Shown here: in pieces, positions 1 to 7,626 of the stretch
How positions within the stretch are numbered: the first letter of the stretch is position 1
How the letters are laid out: the number at the start of each line of letters is the position of its first letter
Assembly (NCBI GenBank): GCA_900551415.1
Contig: URWB01000030.1
Location: 1-20,704, forward strand
Length of the DNA stretch: 20,704 nucleotides
From: an uncultured Eubacteriales bacterium
GTDB taxonomy: Bacteria; Bacillota; Clostridia; Peptostreptococcales; Anaerovoracaceae
Direction of reading: 5' to 3'
Notes under the pieces: model-generated
Databases searched by the model: none
What the model was told of the DNA's origin: nothing
The model's input: the letters and a program-made list of their open reading frames with translations, nothing else
Program-made: the position numbers and the translations under genes

Positions 1-4
1 CACT

Positions 5-32
5 GAGCCGGAAAAGACGGCTTTTCCGGCTC
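5..32 (-). terminator. Perfect 12-bp hairpin after truncated rnr
   Basis: The arms GAGCCGGAAAAG and CTTTTCCGGCTC (5-16 and 21-32) pair perfectly around a 4-base loop, 14 bases past the stop codon of the truncated RNase R gene. It looks like the stem of an intrinsic terminator. The four visible bases beyond the stem on the minus strand are AGTG, not a T-run, and the window ends there, so terminator function is not proven. Confidence 0.5.
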
Positions 33-46
33 CCTTATCAGTCTTT

Positions 47-1030
47 TCACGGCGCCTCGTTAAGGCTGCAGATCCCATTGGAAAGCCCCTTTGGCAGCAT
101 CGGCACCACGCGGTTGAGCAGATACACACTGGTGCCGCGCTTCAACGCCTCCTTGTCCAGCCAGCCATCCTCTTCCACATAGTGGCTGACGTCCGCGATA
201 TGCACGCCAAGGCGGTAATTCCCGTTGGCAAGCCGTTCTATCGATACTGCGTCATCCAGATCCTTTGCGTCCGGTCCGTCAATCGTAAAAATATTTTTGC
301 CGCGCAGATCCAAACGTCTCGCGATTTCTTCGTCGGTGATTTTTTCCCTGCCGCGCACCTTCGCTTCCGCGTTGACACGGCTTGAGAAGGTCTGAAACAG
401 TCCGTAGCCGCGGATCAGTGACAGAACATCGCTGCCGGTTTCCCCTTTGCGCGCGACGATCTCGGTGATTTTCCCCTCGATCCTGTGCTGCTTGTCCGGA
501 TACTGCGTGATCTTCGCCACGACCTTATCGCCGTTTGCCGCACTGCGAAAGGCGTCCTGTTTGATATAAATATCCTCCGTCAACTTGCGGTCATCCGGAA
601 CGACGAAGCCAAAACCTTTTTTCTTTTGGAATGTGCCGACCACTTCTTTGGTCGCACGCTCCAAAATTTTGACAATGATCCCCTCCTTGGATTTCGTCCA
701 AAGATACGGCGGCAGGAGTTCGACCTGCGCCGTATCACCGTTCATCGCGCCGCCCAGATTATCAGGCGCGATAAAAATATCGGCGCCCTCCTCCCTGCGC
801 AGGAAAGCAAAGCCTCTCGCATGCTTCTCGATGATTCCGGTGATCGGTTCCTGCGCACTGTTCGAAGTTTCCTCCGGTATGGGGAAGCCTGTGCGGAACG
901 CACCATCCGCGCCGATACGGCGGTTCAGATGCAAAGTGCTTTCCGGATGTCGCCGATTTTCGTTTTGCTTGCGGCGATGATGACTTGTTTTTCTGTGTTT
1001 TACGTTTTGATTTGTTTTTTTATGCTTCAT
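47..1030 (-). pseudogene. rnr: RNase R (VacB), truncated inside the RNB catalytic domain
   Basis: RNase R is a processive 3'-5' exoribonuclease of about 700-800 residues. This frame gives 327 residues: a basic, low-complexity N-terminus (1-50), two cold-shock-type OB folds (about 63-105 and 131-175, the second with KKGFGFVVPDD), then the start of the RNB domain from about residue 235. The metal-binding aspartate cluster DGPDAKDLDDAV (251-262) is present. The frame stops six residues after the conserved SNGICSLN segment (317-324), so most of RNB and the C-terminal S1 domain are missing. No other frame in the remaining 46 bases resembles RNB. The start at 1030 has only a weak GGAAATGAG ribosome site. 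It follows the CoA-transferase gene by 57 bases with no terminator between, so the two may be cotranscribed. It is either a deletion-generated pseudogene or an assembly or sequence error; a working exonuclease seems unlikely. Confidence 0.85.
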
Positions 1031-1087
1031 TCGTTTATCTCATTTCCATTTTTTCACAAGCTTCGCCGCCGCGATTCCGTTTTTCGC

Positions 1088-2395
1088 TTACAGAAGACCA
1101 TGTGCCTTCGCTTCGTCCGTCAAAAGCTCTCTAAAATCCGGATGTGCGATGCGAATCAGCGCACGTGCGCGGTCTGCCATCGTCAGCGGTTTCAAATTGA
1201 CGCAGCCGTACTCGGTTGCCACATACTGGACATCTGCGCGCGGTGTGGTAACCACCGAGCCTGCCGGAAACGACGGAACGATCTTGCTCATGCGTTTTCC
1301 GTTCTTCATGAAGCTAGAGGTCGTGACAATGAAGGATTTTCCGCCTTCTGACCATTGCGCTCCTCTGACAAAGTCTGCCTGCCCGCCTGTACCGCTCTGC
1401 TGATTCCATGCCATGCATTCGGACGCGCACTGCCCGTACAGGTCGATAGCCATCGTGCTGTTGATGGAGATCATCCTTTTATTTCGCGCGATAATGCGCG
1501 GATCATTCGCGTAAGGGAACGGTACGCAGTACATATCAGGATTTTTATCCAAAAAGCGATAGAGCTTTTCATTGCCCAGCGCGAACGCATAGACGTTTTT
1601 GCCATCCAAAAACCCCTTGTGTTTGTTGGTTACATTGCCGTTTTCTATCAGAGCCAGCATCGGCTGATTGAAGAGCTCAGTGTGGATACCCAGATCATTT
1701 TTTTCTTTGAGGCCGTAGCCGATGGCCGTAGAGACATTTCCCAGTCCCAGCTGCAGGGTGGCGCCGTCCGGAACCTCCTGCAAAATCAGCGCGGCAAGCT
1801 GTTTCGCGACCTCGTCGCTTTCCGGCACGTCATAGCTCTTGAGCGGTCGATCTATCTCCACCAGCGCGTCTGCCTCGGACACGTGAATCAGATGATGCTC
1901 GCCCAGCACATACGGCACCTCCTTGTTTACCTGAAGGATTACGGTTCTCGCCGTTTTTTTGATTTCCTCTCCGCAGGCGACGCCGGAAGCTCCGTACGAA
2001 AAGTATCCGTCTTCGTCCGGCGCGGAAACCTCAAAAAAGGCCACATCCGGCTTCGCGGTTTCTTTTGACCAAATGTTTACCTGTGACAAATGCACAGAAG
2101 TAAAATTGACCGGCAGACCGCCGCGGTAGACTTTTCTCTCGCCGACGCCGATAAAATAAGTCAGATAGTGAAACGGATTGTCGGCCGTTTCATCGAAGAT
2201 CGGTGAAGGCTCAAACGCCTGACTGCTTTGAATCTCCACATTTTCCAGTTCATGTCTCCTGTCCCAGAGCGCAGCAAGCAGACCGTACGCCACACTGGAG
2301 GCGGTCCCCGCGTAGACTCTGTCGCCGGACCGAACGAGTTTTACCGCTTCCGCAGCACTCGTCCGCTTTGCTTCATAGTCCTTTTTCCAATTCAT
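1088..2395 (-). CDS. Acetyl-CoA hydrolase/transferase family CoA-transferase
   Basis: This 435-residue enzyme belongs to the family of 4-hydroxybutyrate and butyryl/acetyl CoA-transferases, which move CoA between acyl groups through a glutamyl-CoA intermediate in the cytoplasm. Visible hallmarks are the GLGNVSTAIGYGL segment (about 217-229), the motif IHTELF whose glutamate, about residue 240, is the expected nucleophile, and GGQADFVRGA (about 337-346) near the CoA-binding part of the second domain. Length is normal. A longer frame begins with GTG at 2458, but the ATG at 2395 has AGGAG five bases upstream and gives the family's usual N-terminus, so I use it. A strong promoter lies at 2501-2529. 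In a fermenting Clostridium-like cell it would serve acetate, butyrate or 4-hydroxybutyrate metabolism; the exact acyl substrate cannot be read from the sequence. Confidence 0.9.
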   Translation of the reverse strand: MNWKKDYEAKRTSAAEAVKLVRSGDRVYAGTASSVAYGLLAALWDRRHELENVEIQSSQAFEPSPIFDETADNPFHYLTYFIGVGERKVYRGGLPVNFTSVHLSQVNIWSKETAKPDVAFFEVSAPDEDGYFSYGASGVACGEEIKKTARTVILQVNKEVPYVLGEHHLIHVSEADALVEIDRPLKSYDVPESDEVAKQLAALILQEVPDGATLQLGLGNVSTAIGYGLKEKNDLGIHTELFNQPMLALIENGNVTNKHKGFLDGKNVYAFALGNEKLYRFLDKNPDMYCVPFPYANDPRIIARNKRMISINSTMAIDLYGQCASECMAWNQQSGTGGQADFVRGAQWSEGGKSFIVTTSSFMKNGKRMSKIVPSFPAGSVVTTPRADVQYVATEYGCVNLKPLTMADRARALIRIAHPDFRELLTDEAKAHGLL

Positions 2396-2460
2396 GTTTC
2401 TCCTCACATCATTCACACATCGTGTGCGGTCTCTCGTGTCGATTCGCCGAAAGCACACAC

Positions 2461-2485
2461 AAAAGAGCCGCCCTGCGGCTCTTTT
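2461..2485 (-). terminator. 11-bp hairpin with T4, between promoter and CoA-transferase gene
   Basis: AAAAGAGCCGC and GCGGCTCTTTT (2461-2471, 2475-2485) form a perfect 11-bp stem with a 3-base loop and end in TTTT on either strand. It lies 40 bases after the stop of the small membrane protein gene and can terminate it. It also sits just downstream of the promoter of the CoA-transferase gene, so it would be at about +10 to +34 of that transcript. The short T-run makes it a modest terminator. Confidence 0.55.
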
Positions 2486-2500
2486 AACACATACATATTA

Positions 2501-2529
2501 AGTATACGAGTCTTTGTGCGGAAAGTCAA
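2501..2529 (-). promoter_or_regulatory. Sigma-A promoter of the CoA-transferase gene
   Basis: On the minus strand TTGACT (2524-2529) and TATACT (2501-2506) are separated by exactly 17 bases, close to the vegetative consensus. The -35 hexamer overlaps the TGA stop codon of the upstream small gene. The predicted start is near 2494, giving a leader of about 100 bases that contains the 2461-2485 hairpin. Confidence 0.7.
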
Positions 2530-2717
2530 GATTTCGTTTCACCTACTTTTTTCTTGCAAAGCGTCAAGGTTAAGATGCCGTACAGAACGAATAAGCTGTT
2601 CCCGCCTGCATACTCGAAGAACAGAATGCCCGCGACCAGGTCAAAAATCAGATATCCCGCGTCAAAAATAGCCTCCATCAAATCCAGCATCAGTGATTTA
2701 TAGGTTTGTTCTTTCAT
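2526..2717 (-). CDS. Small hydrophobic protein of unknown function
   Basis: This is a 63-residue protein I do not recognise. A charged start (MKEQTYKS) is followed by a mainly hydrophobic middle (about 9-53), enough for one or two membrane segments, then a basic end CKKKVGETKS. The ATG at 2717 has GGGAG eight bases upstream, a good ribosome site. Its start overlaps, as ATGA, the stop codon of an upstream hydrophobic reading frame (2714-2846) that appears broken, suggesting the two were once a translationally coupled pair of small membrane proteins. The hairpin at 2461-2485 probably ends its transcript. Function unknown; the ribosome site and coupling make it likely to be a real gene. Confidence 0.6.
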   Translation of the reverse strand: MKEQTYKSLMLDLMEAIFDAGYLIFDLVAGILFFEYAGGNSLFVLYGILTLTLCKKKVGETKS

Positions 2718-2846
2718 ATCGCTTGCTCCCTTTCAATCAATTGGTTATAACACAAATAGTTTTTCGCGAACAGAACGCCTGCCAGCGCCAGTGCGCAGCC
2801 AAGTCCCGAATAGAAAAAAGCAACAAATCAATCCGGAAAAATCCAC
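2714..2846 (-). pseudogene. Small membrane-protein frame, apparently frameshifted
   Basis: A 37-codon open frame (2827-2717) encodes a clear membrane segment: FYSGLGCALALAGVLFAKNY followed by CYNQLIEREQAI, ending in TGA at 2714-2716 that overlaps the next ATG. It has no start codon, and an in-frame TGA lies at 2828-2830. If one base is removed from the homopolymer of six T on the minus strand (2814-2819), the frame joins to another that can start at GTG 2846 (MDFSGLICCFF...), giving a protein of about 43 residues. The upstream ribosome site is poor. It may be a pseudogene, a sequencing error in the run of T, or a programmed slip. Confidence 0.35.
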
Positions 2847-3084
2847 GCAGCGCGCGCCTGCCCTCTTATCAAGCCCCAATCTGAAGAGCTTTTGCCGGAA
2901 AAATCATGCAGCTGTCCGAATCGGTATGTACTGATTGGATACGTTCAAAACTCCGGATACAAATCGAAACGCCGCGCCGGTTCTTTTTCGCCGGCGCGGC
3001 GTTTCTGTGTCTGTGATATCTGTAAGTTTATGTGTCTCTGGGCTCTGCAGCTGATCGATCAGCTCCTGCAGATACCGCATGGCA
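2847..3084. other. Intergenic stretch with the lipoprotein terminator
   Basis: Between the acidic lipoprotein gene and the small membrane frames I see one strong GC-rich hairpin (2967-3004, listed separately), a short self-complementary stretch AGCTGATCGATCAGCT inside CTGCAG repeats near 3044-3070, and the 11-mer CCGGAAAAATC twice in direct orientation (about 2833 and 2894). I find no supported gene here. Confidence 0.4.
2967..3004 (-). terminator. GC-rich hairpin terminator after the lipoprotein gene
   Basis: AAACGCCGCGCCGG (2967-2980) pairs perfectly with CCGGCGCGGCGTTT (2991-3004), a 14-bp stem with a 10-base loop, 80 bases beyond the lipoprotein stop. On the minus strand the stem is followed by TTTCGATTTG, a weak T-run. 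It is the most likely end of the lipoprotein transcript. Confidence 0.6.
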
Positions 3085-3405
3085 TTAATTCGTGCGCTTC
3101 TCTGCCGCGCCTTCCGCTTGATCGGTAAGCTTGCTGCTGCGGTTCGCATCATCGACCTTTTCGCTTTTGCTGCCGCTTTGCTTTTTATCGTTCTGTTTGT
3201 CAGCGTCCTGCCCGGTCTTGTCGTCGTTCTTCTCGTCATGGTCTCGATCGCCGTCCAAATCATCCTCGAGCTCACCTACCAGACCCTGCTCATCCTTGAC
3301 ACCATCGTTGATGCCATCATTAGCCGCATCCTTGGCACAGCCCGTAAACGCAAGCGCAGCTATCAACAGCATCGCAAGCAGAAACACCAGTGTTTTCTTT
3401 TTCAT
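3085..3405 (-). CDS. Small acidic lipoprotein, function unknown
   Basis: This 106-residue protein has a classical lipoprotein signal: basic MKKK, a hydrophobic core, and the lipobox AFTGC with the lipid-modified cysteine at residue 22. The mature part is low-complexity and highly charged, very rich in Asp, Lys, Asn and Gln (about 25-105), with no recognisable fold. It would be lipidated by Lgt and cleaved by LspA, whose gene is in this window, and stay on the outer face of the membrane. The start at 3405 has AAGGAG nine bases upstream. It is a single gene between terminators on both sides (3485-3537 upstream, 2967-3004 downstream). A charged disordered lipoprotein could be a spacer or ion-binding surface protein, but that is a guess. 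Confidence 0.7.
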   Translation of the reverse strand: MKKKTLVFLLAMLLIAALAFTGCAKDAANDGINDGVKDEQGLVGELEDDLDGDRDHDEKNDDKTGQDADKQNDKKQSGSKSEKVDDANRSSKLTDQAEGAAEKRTN

Positions 3406-3484
3406 AAAAGCATGCTCCTTTCTACTGTTTCGTACAGCATTAGTTTGCCTGCTTTTCTATTTTCTATTCATGGGGCACGAATGC

Positions 3485-3537
3485 AAAAAAACAGCAGCGC
3501 AAATCGGATCGTGCGACTCGCTTGCAGCTGCTGTTTT
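3485..3537 (-). terminator. Terminator of the ABC transport cassette
   Basis: On the minus strand AAAACAGCAGC (3537-3527) pairs with GCTGCTGTTTT (3498-3488), with inner pairing TTGC/GCAA within the 28-base loop, and the stem runs into seven consecutive T. It lies 51 bases after the permease stop codon and is the clearest intrinsic terminator in the window. Confidence 0.85.
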
Positions 3538-3588
3538 ATCTGTTGCATATCGTTTTTTGTTCGTTGTTTATCTTTTGTGTGATCTTGC

Positions 3589-4938
3589 TTATTCGCTCTT
3601 AATCGCTTCCAGTGCCGGAATTTTCACAGCTTTATTCGCCGGATAGTAGCCGGATACCAGTCCGATGAAGATGGAGAATACAATCGCGAAGAGAATCAGC
3701 CACAGCGGCACAATCGAAAGCCGTGTGATGTTTTCGCCGCCGAAAACTGCCAGCTTGAACGCATCCCAGGTAAAGCCCTGTCCGATCGATATGATATCGA
3801 TGAGCCACGAAATCATCAAACTGACGATACTGCCCGCGATGCCGCCCAAAAGCCCGATCGTGCCTGCCTCCATCAGAAACAGTGCGCGGATGTCACGGAT
3901 GTAGCATCCGAGCGATTTCATGATGCCGATCTCCTTGGTTCTTTCGGAAATCGACATGATCATCGTATTCGTGATGCCGATCGCCGCGACAAAGAGCGAA
4001 ATCGCGCCGAGTCCGCCAAGCAGGAGCTGAATCTGGCGGGAGCTCTTTTCGAGTTCCTCGCGCATACTGGACATCGACCAGGTATTATAGCCCATATCCT
4101 TGATCGACTTCTCCACATCCGCGACAAGGCTGATATCCGTCACTTTGACATTCATGCCGCTGTAAGTGATTTTTGTCTGCGGCTGCCCGGTCGCCTTTTC
4201 GATGATGTCCTTCAAGGTCGCGGTGCTGACCATCAGCCCTTCTGAGGTTTCATAACCCCTGCCGTAATCCTCTTTCACGATACCTGTAATCTTCATCTCA
4301 CGCTGATAGCTTGTAGTTTCATCGAGCTGAACCTCCAGGATAATCGGTGTTTTGAGCGGATCGAAGTAAGGGTCATCCGGCCCCTTAGTCTGATTGCCCT
4401 GGTCATCATACTCACCCCAGCGGTCCACCGTGTTGCTTCCGTCCGGGAGCAGAGTATCCTTAAACGAATAGGCAAAATACTGCCCCGCCACGCCCTCATC
4501 ACGCCCGCCTCCGGCCGTGATGCCGTCAAGGAATTCGTAACCCATGGCTTCCAGCGCGCTCGTATCCACACCGACAAGCGTAGCCCACTCCGCTTTATAC
4601 CGGTTATTCAAACCGGCGTACAGATTGACCGTATAGTCGCAGTTCATCTTCGGCATGACAGCCTGCACCCCGTCGATGCTACTGAAGGTTTCCACCGCCG
4701 CGTCATCGAGCTTCATCTCCTGGCCGGTATTCGAGGTTCCGGAAGAAACCTCGATGATCGTCAAATCGCCCATATTCTGCAGCATCTGGTTCTGCGACTC
4801 CGTCATGCCGATCCCGATGGATACCATGACGATGATCGAACAGCAGCCGATGAATACGCCAAGGACGGTCAAAAAGGTTCGTCCCTTTCTGCGCTTGAGG
4901 TTTTCGGCGCACATTTTCCATATATCCGAAAATCTCAT
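3589..4938 (-). CDS. MacB/FtsX-type ABC transporter permease
   Basis: This is a 449-residue type VII (mechanotransmission) ABC permease. It has the family layout: a first membrane helix near 20-46 after a basic juxtamembrane start (ENLKRRKGR), a large extracellular MacB periplasmic-core-type domain (about 47-300), then the FtsX domain with three further helices (about 305-330, 355-375, 410-435), including SERTKEIGIMKSLG, the cytoplasmic loop that contacts the ATPase, and the closing motif PANKAVKIPALEAIKSE. Proteins of this class do not pump through a channel; they transmit ATPase motion to extracytoplasmic partners. The start at 4938 has GAGGG eight bases upstream and lies only three bases after the CARDB protein's stop codon, so the genes are cotranscribed and probably translationally coupled. 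Substrate is unknown. Confidence 0.93.
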   Translation of the reverse strand: MRFSDIWKMCAENLKRRKGRTFLTVLGVFIGCCSIIVMVSIGIGMTESQNQMLQNMGDLTIIEVSSGTSNTGQEMKLDDAAVETFSSIDGVQAVMPKMNCDYTVNLYAGLNNRYKAEWATLVGVDTSALEAMGYEFLDGITAGGGRDEGVAGQYFAYSFKDTLLPDGSNTVDRWGEYDDQGNQTKGPDDPYFDPLKTPIILEVQLDETTSYQREMKITGIVKEDYGRGYETSEGLMVSTATLKDIIEKATGQPQTKITYSGMNVKVTDISLVADVEKSIKDMGYNTWSMSSMREELEKSSRQIQLLLGGLGAISLFVAAIGITNTMIMSISERTKEIGIMKSLGCYIRDIRALFLMEAGTIGLLGGIAGSIVSLMISWLIDIISIGQGFTWDAFKLAVFGGENITRLSIVPLWLILFAIVFSIFIGLVSGYYPANKAVKIPALEAIKSE

Positions 4939-4941
4939 AGG

Positions 4942-6786
4942 CTAGCCCTCTTTATGATTCGAGGTTTCTTTGCTGCTGTCAGCTGCCGCACTGCCGCTGT
5001 CAGACGAAGTTTTCATTTCATCGTCCCAGCTGTCCCAAAGCTCCTGCTCTTTTTTTGCGGCCTTTGCTTTCTTTCTCTTTTTGAGAACGATCAGCGCCGC
5101 AATTCCGATCGCAGCCACCGCGACAATCACAATCCACCACGGAAATCCGCCGGTTTCTTCTCCCGGATCATCCATGCCGGGATCGTCGGTACCTGGGTCA
5201 TACGGCGCGGCTTCCTGTACGTTCATCGTTACCGGGAAAATGCGTGTCTTGGACTCTCCGTTCGCGTCCTCGTAATTAACGGTAATCGCAAAGTCAACCT
5301 CTCCGGTACTGTTCGGCGTGAGCGCAAAAGCGATTGTGCCGTTCTTGCCGGCATCCACATTGCCGATGGTCTGGATCGGTGTCTGCGTACTGACATCACC
5401 GTCCACTACAGCCTCTACATTAGACATGATGACCTTGCTTTTGTTGATATAGTTCATCGTAACGGCAACTTCCTGCCCTGCCTCGACGTAGTCCGGCACG
5501 ACCGGATTGGAGATTTCAAAGCGGTCCGGTTGGTAAAGCGGTACCGAAATCTTCACATCGGAGGAAGCAGAAGTGCGCTTCTTATGATCCAAATATTCGT
5601 ATTTGAAATTGATGGATACATCCTGCGCGGTATCCACCGTCGTATTCGCAACCTTCATCGGTACCGTAACGGTCTTGCTCGCGCCTGCCTTCACCTTATC
5701 ATAGAAGAAAGTATTGGAGGAGCCGTTGATCGTCAGCCCTTCGCCCCCGGTCACAGTAATCACCATGTTTTCTACGTCAACGGTGCTGCTGGTATTGCGG
5801 AACTTGAAGGCCAGGTTGAATTTGGAGCCGGCTGCCACACTGCCGCCGCCGTAATGAAAGCGGGATACAATAATGTTCGGCAGCGGACTCGCTGTTGTTT
5901 CATCGGTCGTCTCTTCGGTTTTTTTCTTCACCTTAGCCGGAATTCCGATTTTGGCAGAAGCCTCTCCAACTGTTGTGGAAACATTGTTATAGTATGTAAA
6001 TTCCAGCTTCGCGTCTAAATACTGGTTGACACTGGCTACCGGATCGAGCACGCGTACCTTGACCTGCGCCGTCTCTGTCCTGCCGACACCGATGCTGTTC
6101 ATCTGCACTGCGGAATCCTTGCCGACCACCAGCAGAGACTCAGACGGAGTGAAGGAAAGAATCGGATTGTTGATCGTTGTCCTGCCGATATTCTTGACCG
6201 AAACCGTCAGCATCAGCTCATCCCCTGCCTTGACATCGCCGGACAACTCATTTCTGGTCACGATCACCTTCGGTGTCGGGATTGGATCCGGCGTCGGCGT
6301 AGGAGTTGGCTCCACCGTCGGTTCGGTGTATTCCTTACATTCGGAAATCGGAACCTCAATGTTTTGATATTCATTTACTCCGTTTTTCACCATGATCTTC
6401 AGACTGTTTCCACTTCCTTTATAGGTCAAGCCTCTGATCATAGTCTCAAACGCAAAAGTCTGTCCGCTCTGACTCGTCACTTTGGTGTCCGAAATCGTAC
6501 CGCCGTTAAAGCTGTCGACCAGGCGGGTGACGTCAAGTTTGTCAGCCGATTGCTCGGTTGAAGAGGTCCCGTTGTATTTCATTGTAACCCGGATGTCTAC
6601 CTGGCTTCCCTTTGCTATGTATGACGTGACGACGTTTGTTTTCGCGCTGAAAACCTCATAGCCGGTCACTTCAAAGCTGCCTTTTGCTTCTGTCGGCGTC
6701 GTTTTCGCAAACGCCGCGCTCATCGCGCCCAGCGCAAGCATCAGCGCCATACAGAGTACAAAACCTTGTTTCAAATATTTTCTCAT
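4942..6786 (-). CDS. Secreted CARDB-repeat protein with C-terminal membrane anchor
   Basis: This 614-residue protein has a signal peptide with an AFA-KT cleavage site near residue 27, an N-terminal beta-type domain (about 34-150), a Thr-Pro-Glu linker (155-173), and three similar beta domains (about 173-283, 303-416, 423-523). Their phrases VKNIGRTT, FKFRNTSS and MNYINKSK, each after a GD/AG-turn, are typical of CARDB/COG1361 immunoglobulin-like modules. An Asp-Pro-Gly linker (530-545), one membrane helix (about 549-569), a Lys-rich stop-transfer segment and an acidic, Ser-rich cytoplasmic tail complete it. It sits between the ATPase (26 bases) and the permease (3 bases), the slot where MacB systems encode MacA. 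I infer it is the extracellular partner of the permease; it lacks MacA's hairpin and lipoyl domains. It could alternatively be a surface adhesin that the ABC proteins act on. Confidence 0.88.
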   Translation of the reverse strand: MRKYLKQGFVLCMALMLALGAMSAAFAKTTPTEAKGSFEVTGYEVFSAKTNVVTSYIAKGSQVDIRVTMKYNGTSSTEQSADKLDVTRLVDSFNGGTISDTKVTSQSGQTFAFETMIRGLTYKGSGNSLKIMVKNGVNEYQNIEVPISECKEYTEPTVEPTPTPTPDPIPTPKVIVTRNELSGDVKAGDELMLTVSVKNIGRTTINNPILSFTPSESLLVVGKDSAVQMNSIGVGRTETAQVKVRVLDPVASVNQYLDAKLEFTYYNNVSTTVGEASAKIGIPAKVKKKTEETTDETTASPLPNIIVSRFHYGGGSVAAGSKFNLAFKFRNTSSTVDVENMVITVTGGEGLTINGSSNTFFYDKVKAGASKTVTVPMKVANTTVDTAQDVSINFKYEYLDHKKRTSASSDVKISVPLYQPDRFEISNPVVPDYVEAGQEVAVTMNYINKSKVIMSNVEAVVDGDVSTQTPIQTIGNVDAGKNGTIAFALTPNSTGEVDFAITVNYEDANGESKTRIFPVTMNVQEAAPYDPGTDDPGMDDPGEETGGFPWWIVIVAVAAIGIAALIVLKKRKKAKAAKKEQELWDSWDDEMKTSSDSGSAAADSSKETSNHKEG

Positions 6787-6812
6787 TTCTTTCCTTTTCC
6801 TCTCCTCGTCCT

Positions 6813-7568
6813 CTACTGATTGCCTGCCTGCTTGCTTGCAGCCGCGAGCTCGGCCTCCTGCGGTGTCCTGACATCGCTGATGATTTCGCCGTCCATCAGC
6901 GTGACGATGCGGTCCGCGTACTCGGTCATTTCCGGATCATGCGAAACCAGCACGATGGTCTGATGAAACGTCCGCGAGAATCTGCGGATCATCTCCATGA
7001 CCTCTCTGGTCGTCTTGGAGTCCAGATTGCCGGTCGGCTCATCTGCGAATACGATATCAGGCCGCGATATGAACGCGCGGGCGATTCCCGCGCGCTGCTG
7101 CTGTCCGCCGGACATCTGTCCCGGGAAATGATCCATGCGGTTCTTCAGTCCGACCCGGCACAGCATCTTCTTCGCTTCCAGTTCCCTGGTTTCCTTGTCA
7201 ATCCCTCGAAACATCAGCGGCATCGCGACATTTTCGACCGCGGTCAGCTCCTTGAGCAGATTATACGATTGGAATACAAATCCCAAATGTTTCTGCCGGA
7301 AGGCGGCAAGCTGGTTTTCCGTCATACGCGAAATGTTTTTTCCCCCGATGAACACTTCGCCGCGCGTCGGTTTTTCCAGACCCGCCAGCTGATTGAGCAG
7401 CGTACTCTTGCCGGAACCGGATGTTCCGAAGATACAGCAGATTTCCCCTCTGTTGATGGAAAGGTTGATGTTTTTTAAGGCGATGACTCTCTCCTCGCCC
7501 ATGAAATAGACCTTGCTCAGATTACGAATCTGGATGATCGGCCTGTCTCTTAAACTTGCTTCATTCAT
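6813..7568 (-). CDS. LolD/MacB-type ABC transporter ATP-binding protein
   Basis: This 251-residue ATPase powers the cassette from the cytoplasmic side. In the numbering from the chosen start it has Walker A GTSGSGKST (48-56), Q-loop FQS (99-101), signature MSGGQQQR (about 152-159), Walker B IVFADEPT (172-179), D-loop GNLDS and the H-loop histidine in LVSHD (about 210). The MacB/LolD/FtsE subfamily is indicated by the SGGQQQR signature and the neighbouring permease type. A TTG start at 7604 is possible, but the ATG at 7568 has AAAGGAC just upstream and gives the usual N-terminus. The last 20 residues (PQEAELAAASKQAGNQ end) extend beyond the core fold. It is the first gene of the three-gene cassette, 159 bases after the sensor kinase, with a candidate regulated promoter between. 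Confidence 0.95.
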   Translation of the reverse strand: MNEASLRDRPIIQIRNLSKVYFMGEERVIALKNINLSINRGEICCIFGTSGSGKSTLLNQLAGLEKPTRGEVFIGGKNISRMTENQLAAFRQKHLGFVFQSYNLLKELTAVENVAMPLMFRGIDKETRELEAKKMLCRVGLKNRMDHFPGQMSGGQQQRAGIARAFISRPDIVFADEPTGNLDSKTTREVMEMIRRFSRTFHQTIVLVSHDPEMTEYADRIVTLMDGEIISDVRTPQEAELAAASKQAGNQ

Positions 7569-7626
7569 AAAATGTCCTTTATAATTCGTATTTGCCTTTC
7601 CCAAGTAAATCCCTTTTGCACTTTCT

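Noticed and set aside
485..1351. 288-codon plus-strand frame
   Set aside because: It lies across the RNase R gene and the end of the CoA-transferase gene, has no ribosome site or domain, and reads as a shadow.
3059..3085. Short ATG frame MPCGICRS on the minus strand
   Set aside because: It resembles the MPCGSCKAC peptide by chance; only eight codons, no ribosome site, at the lipoprotein stop.
2904..3275. 123-codon minus-strand frame over the lipoprotein and its terminator
   Set aside because: It crosses the GC hairpin at 2967-3004 and lacks a ribosome site. Its middle (MRYLQELIDQLQ) looks protein-like, so a lost extension of the lipoprotein in another frame was considered, but nothing supports it.
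4954..6018. 354-codon plus-strand frame
   Set aside because: Opposite to the CARDB protein, Arg/His-rich composition, no family; a shadow.
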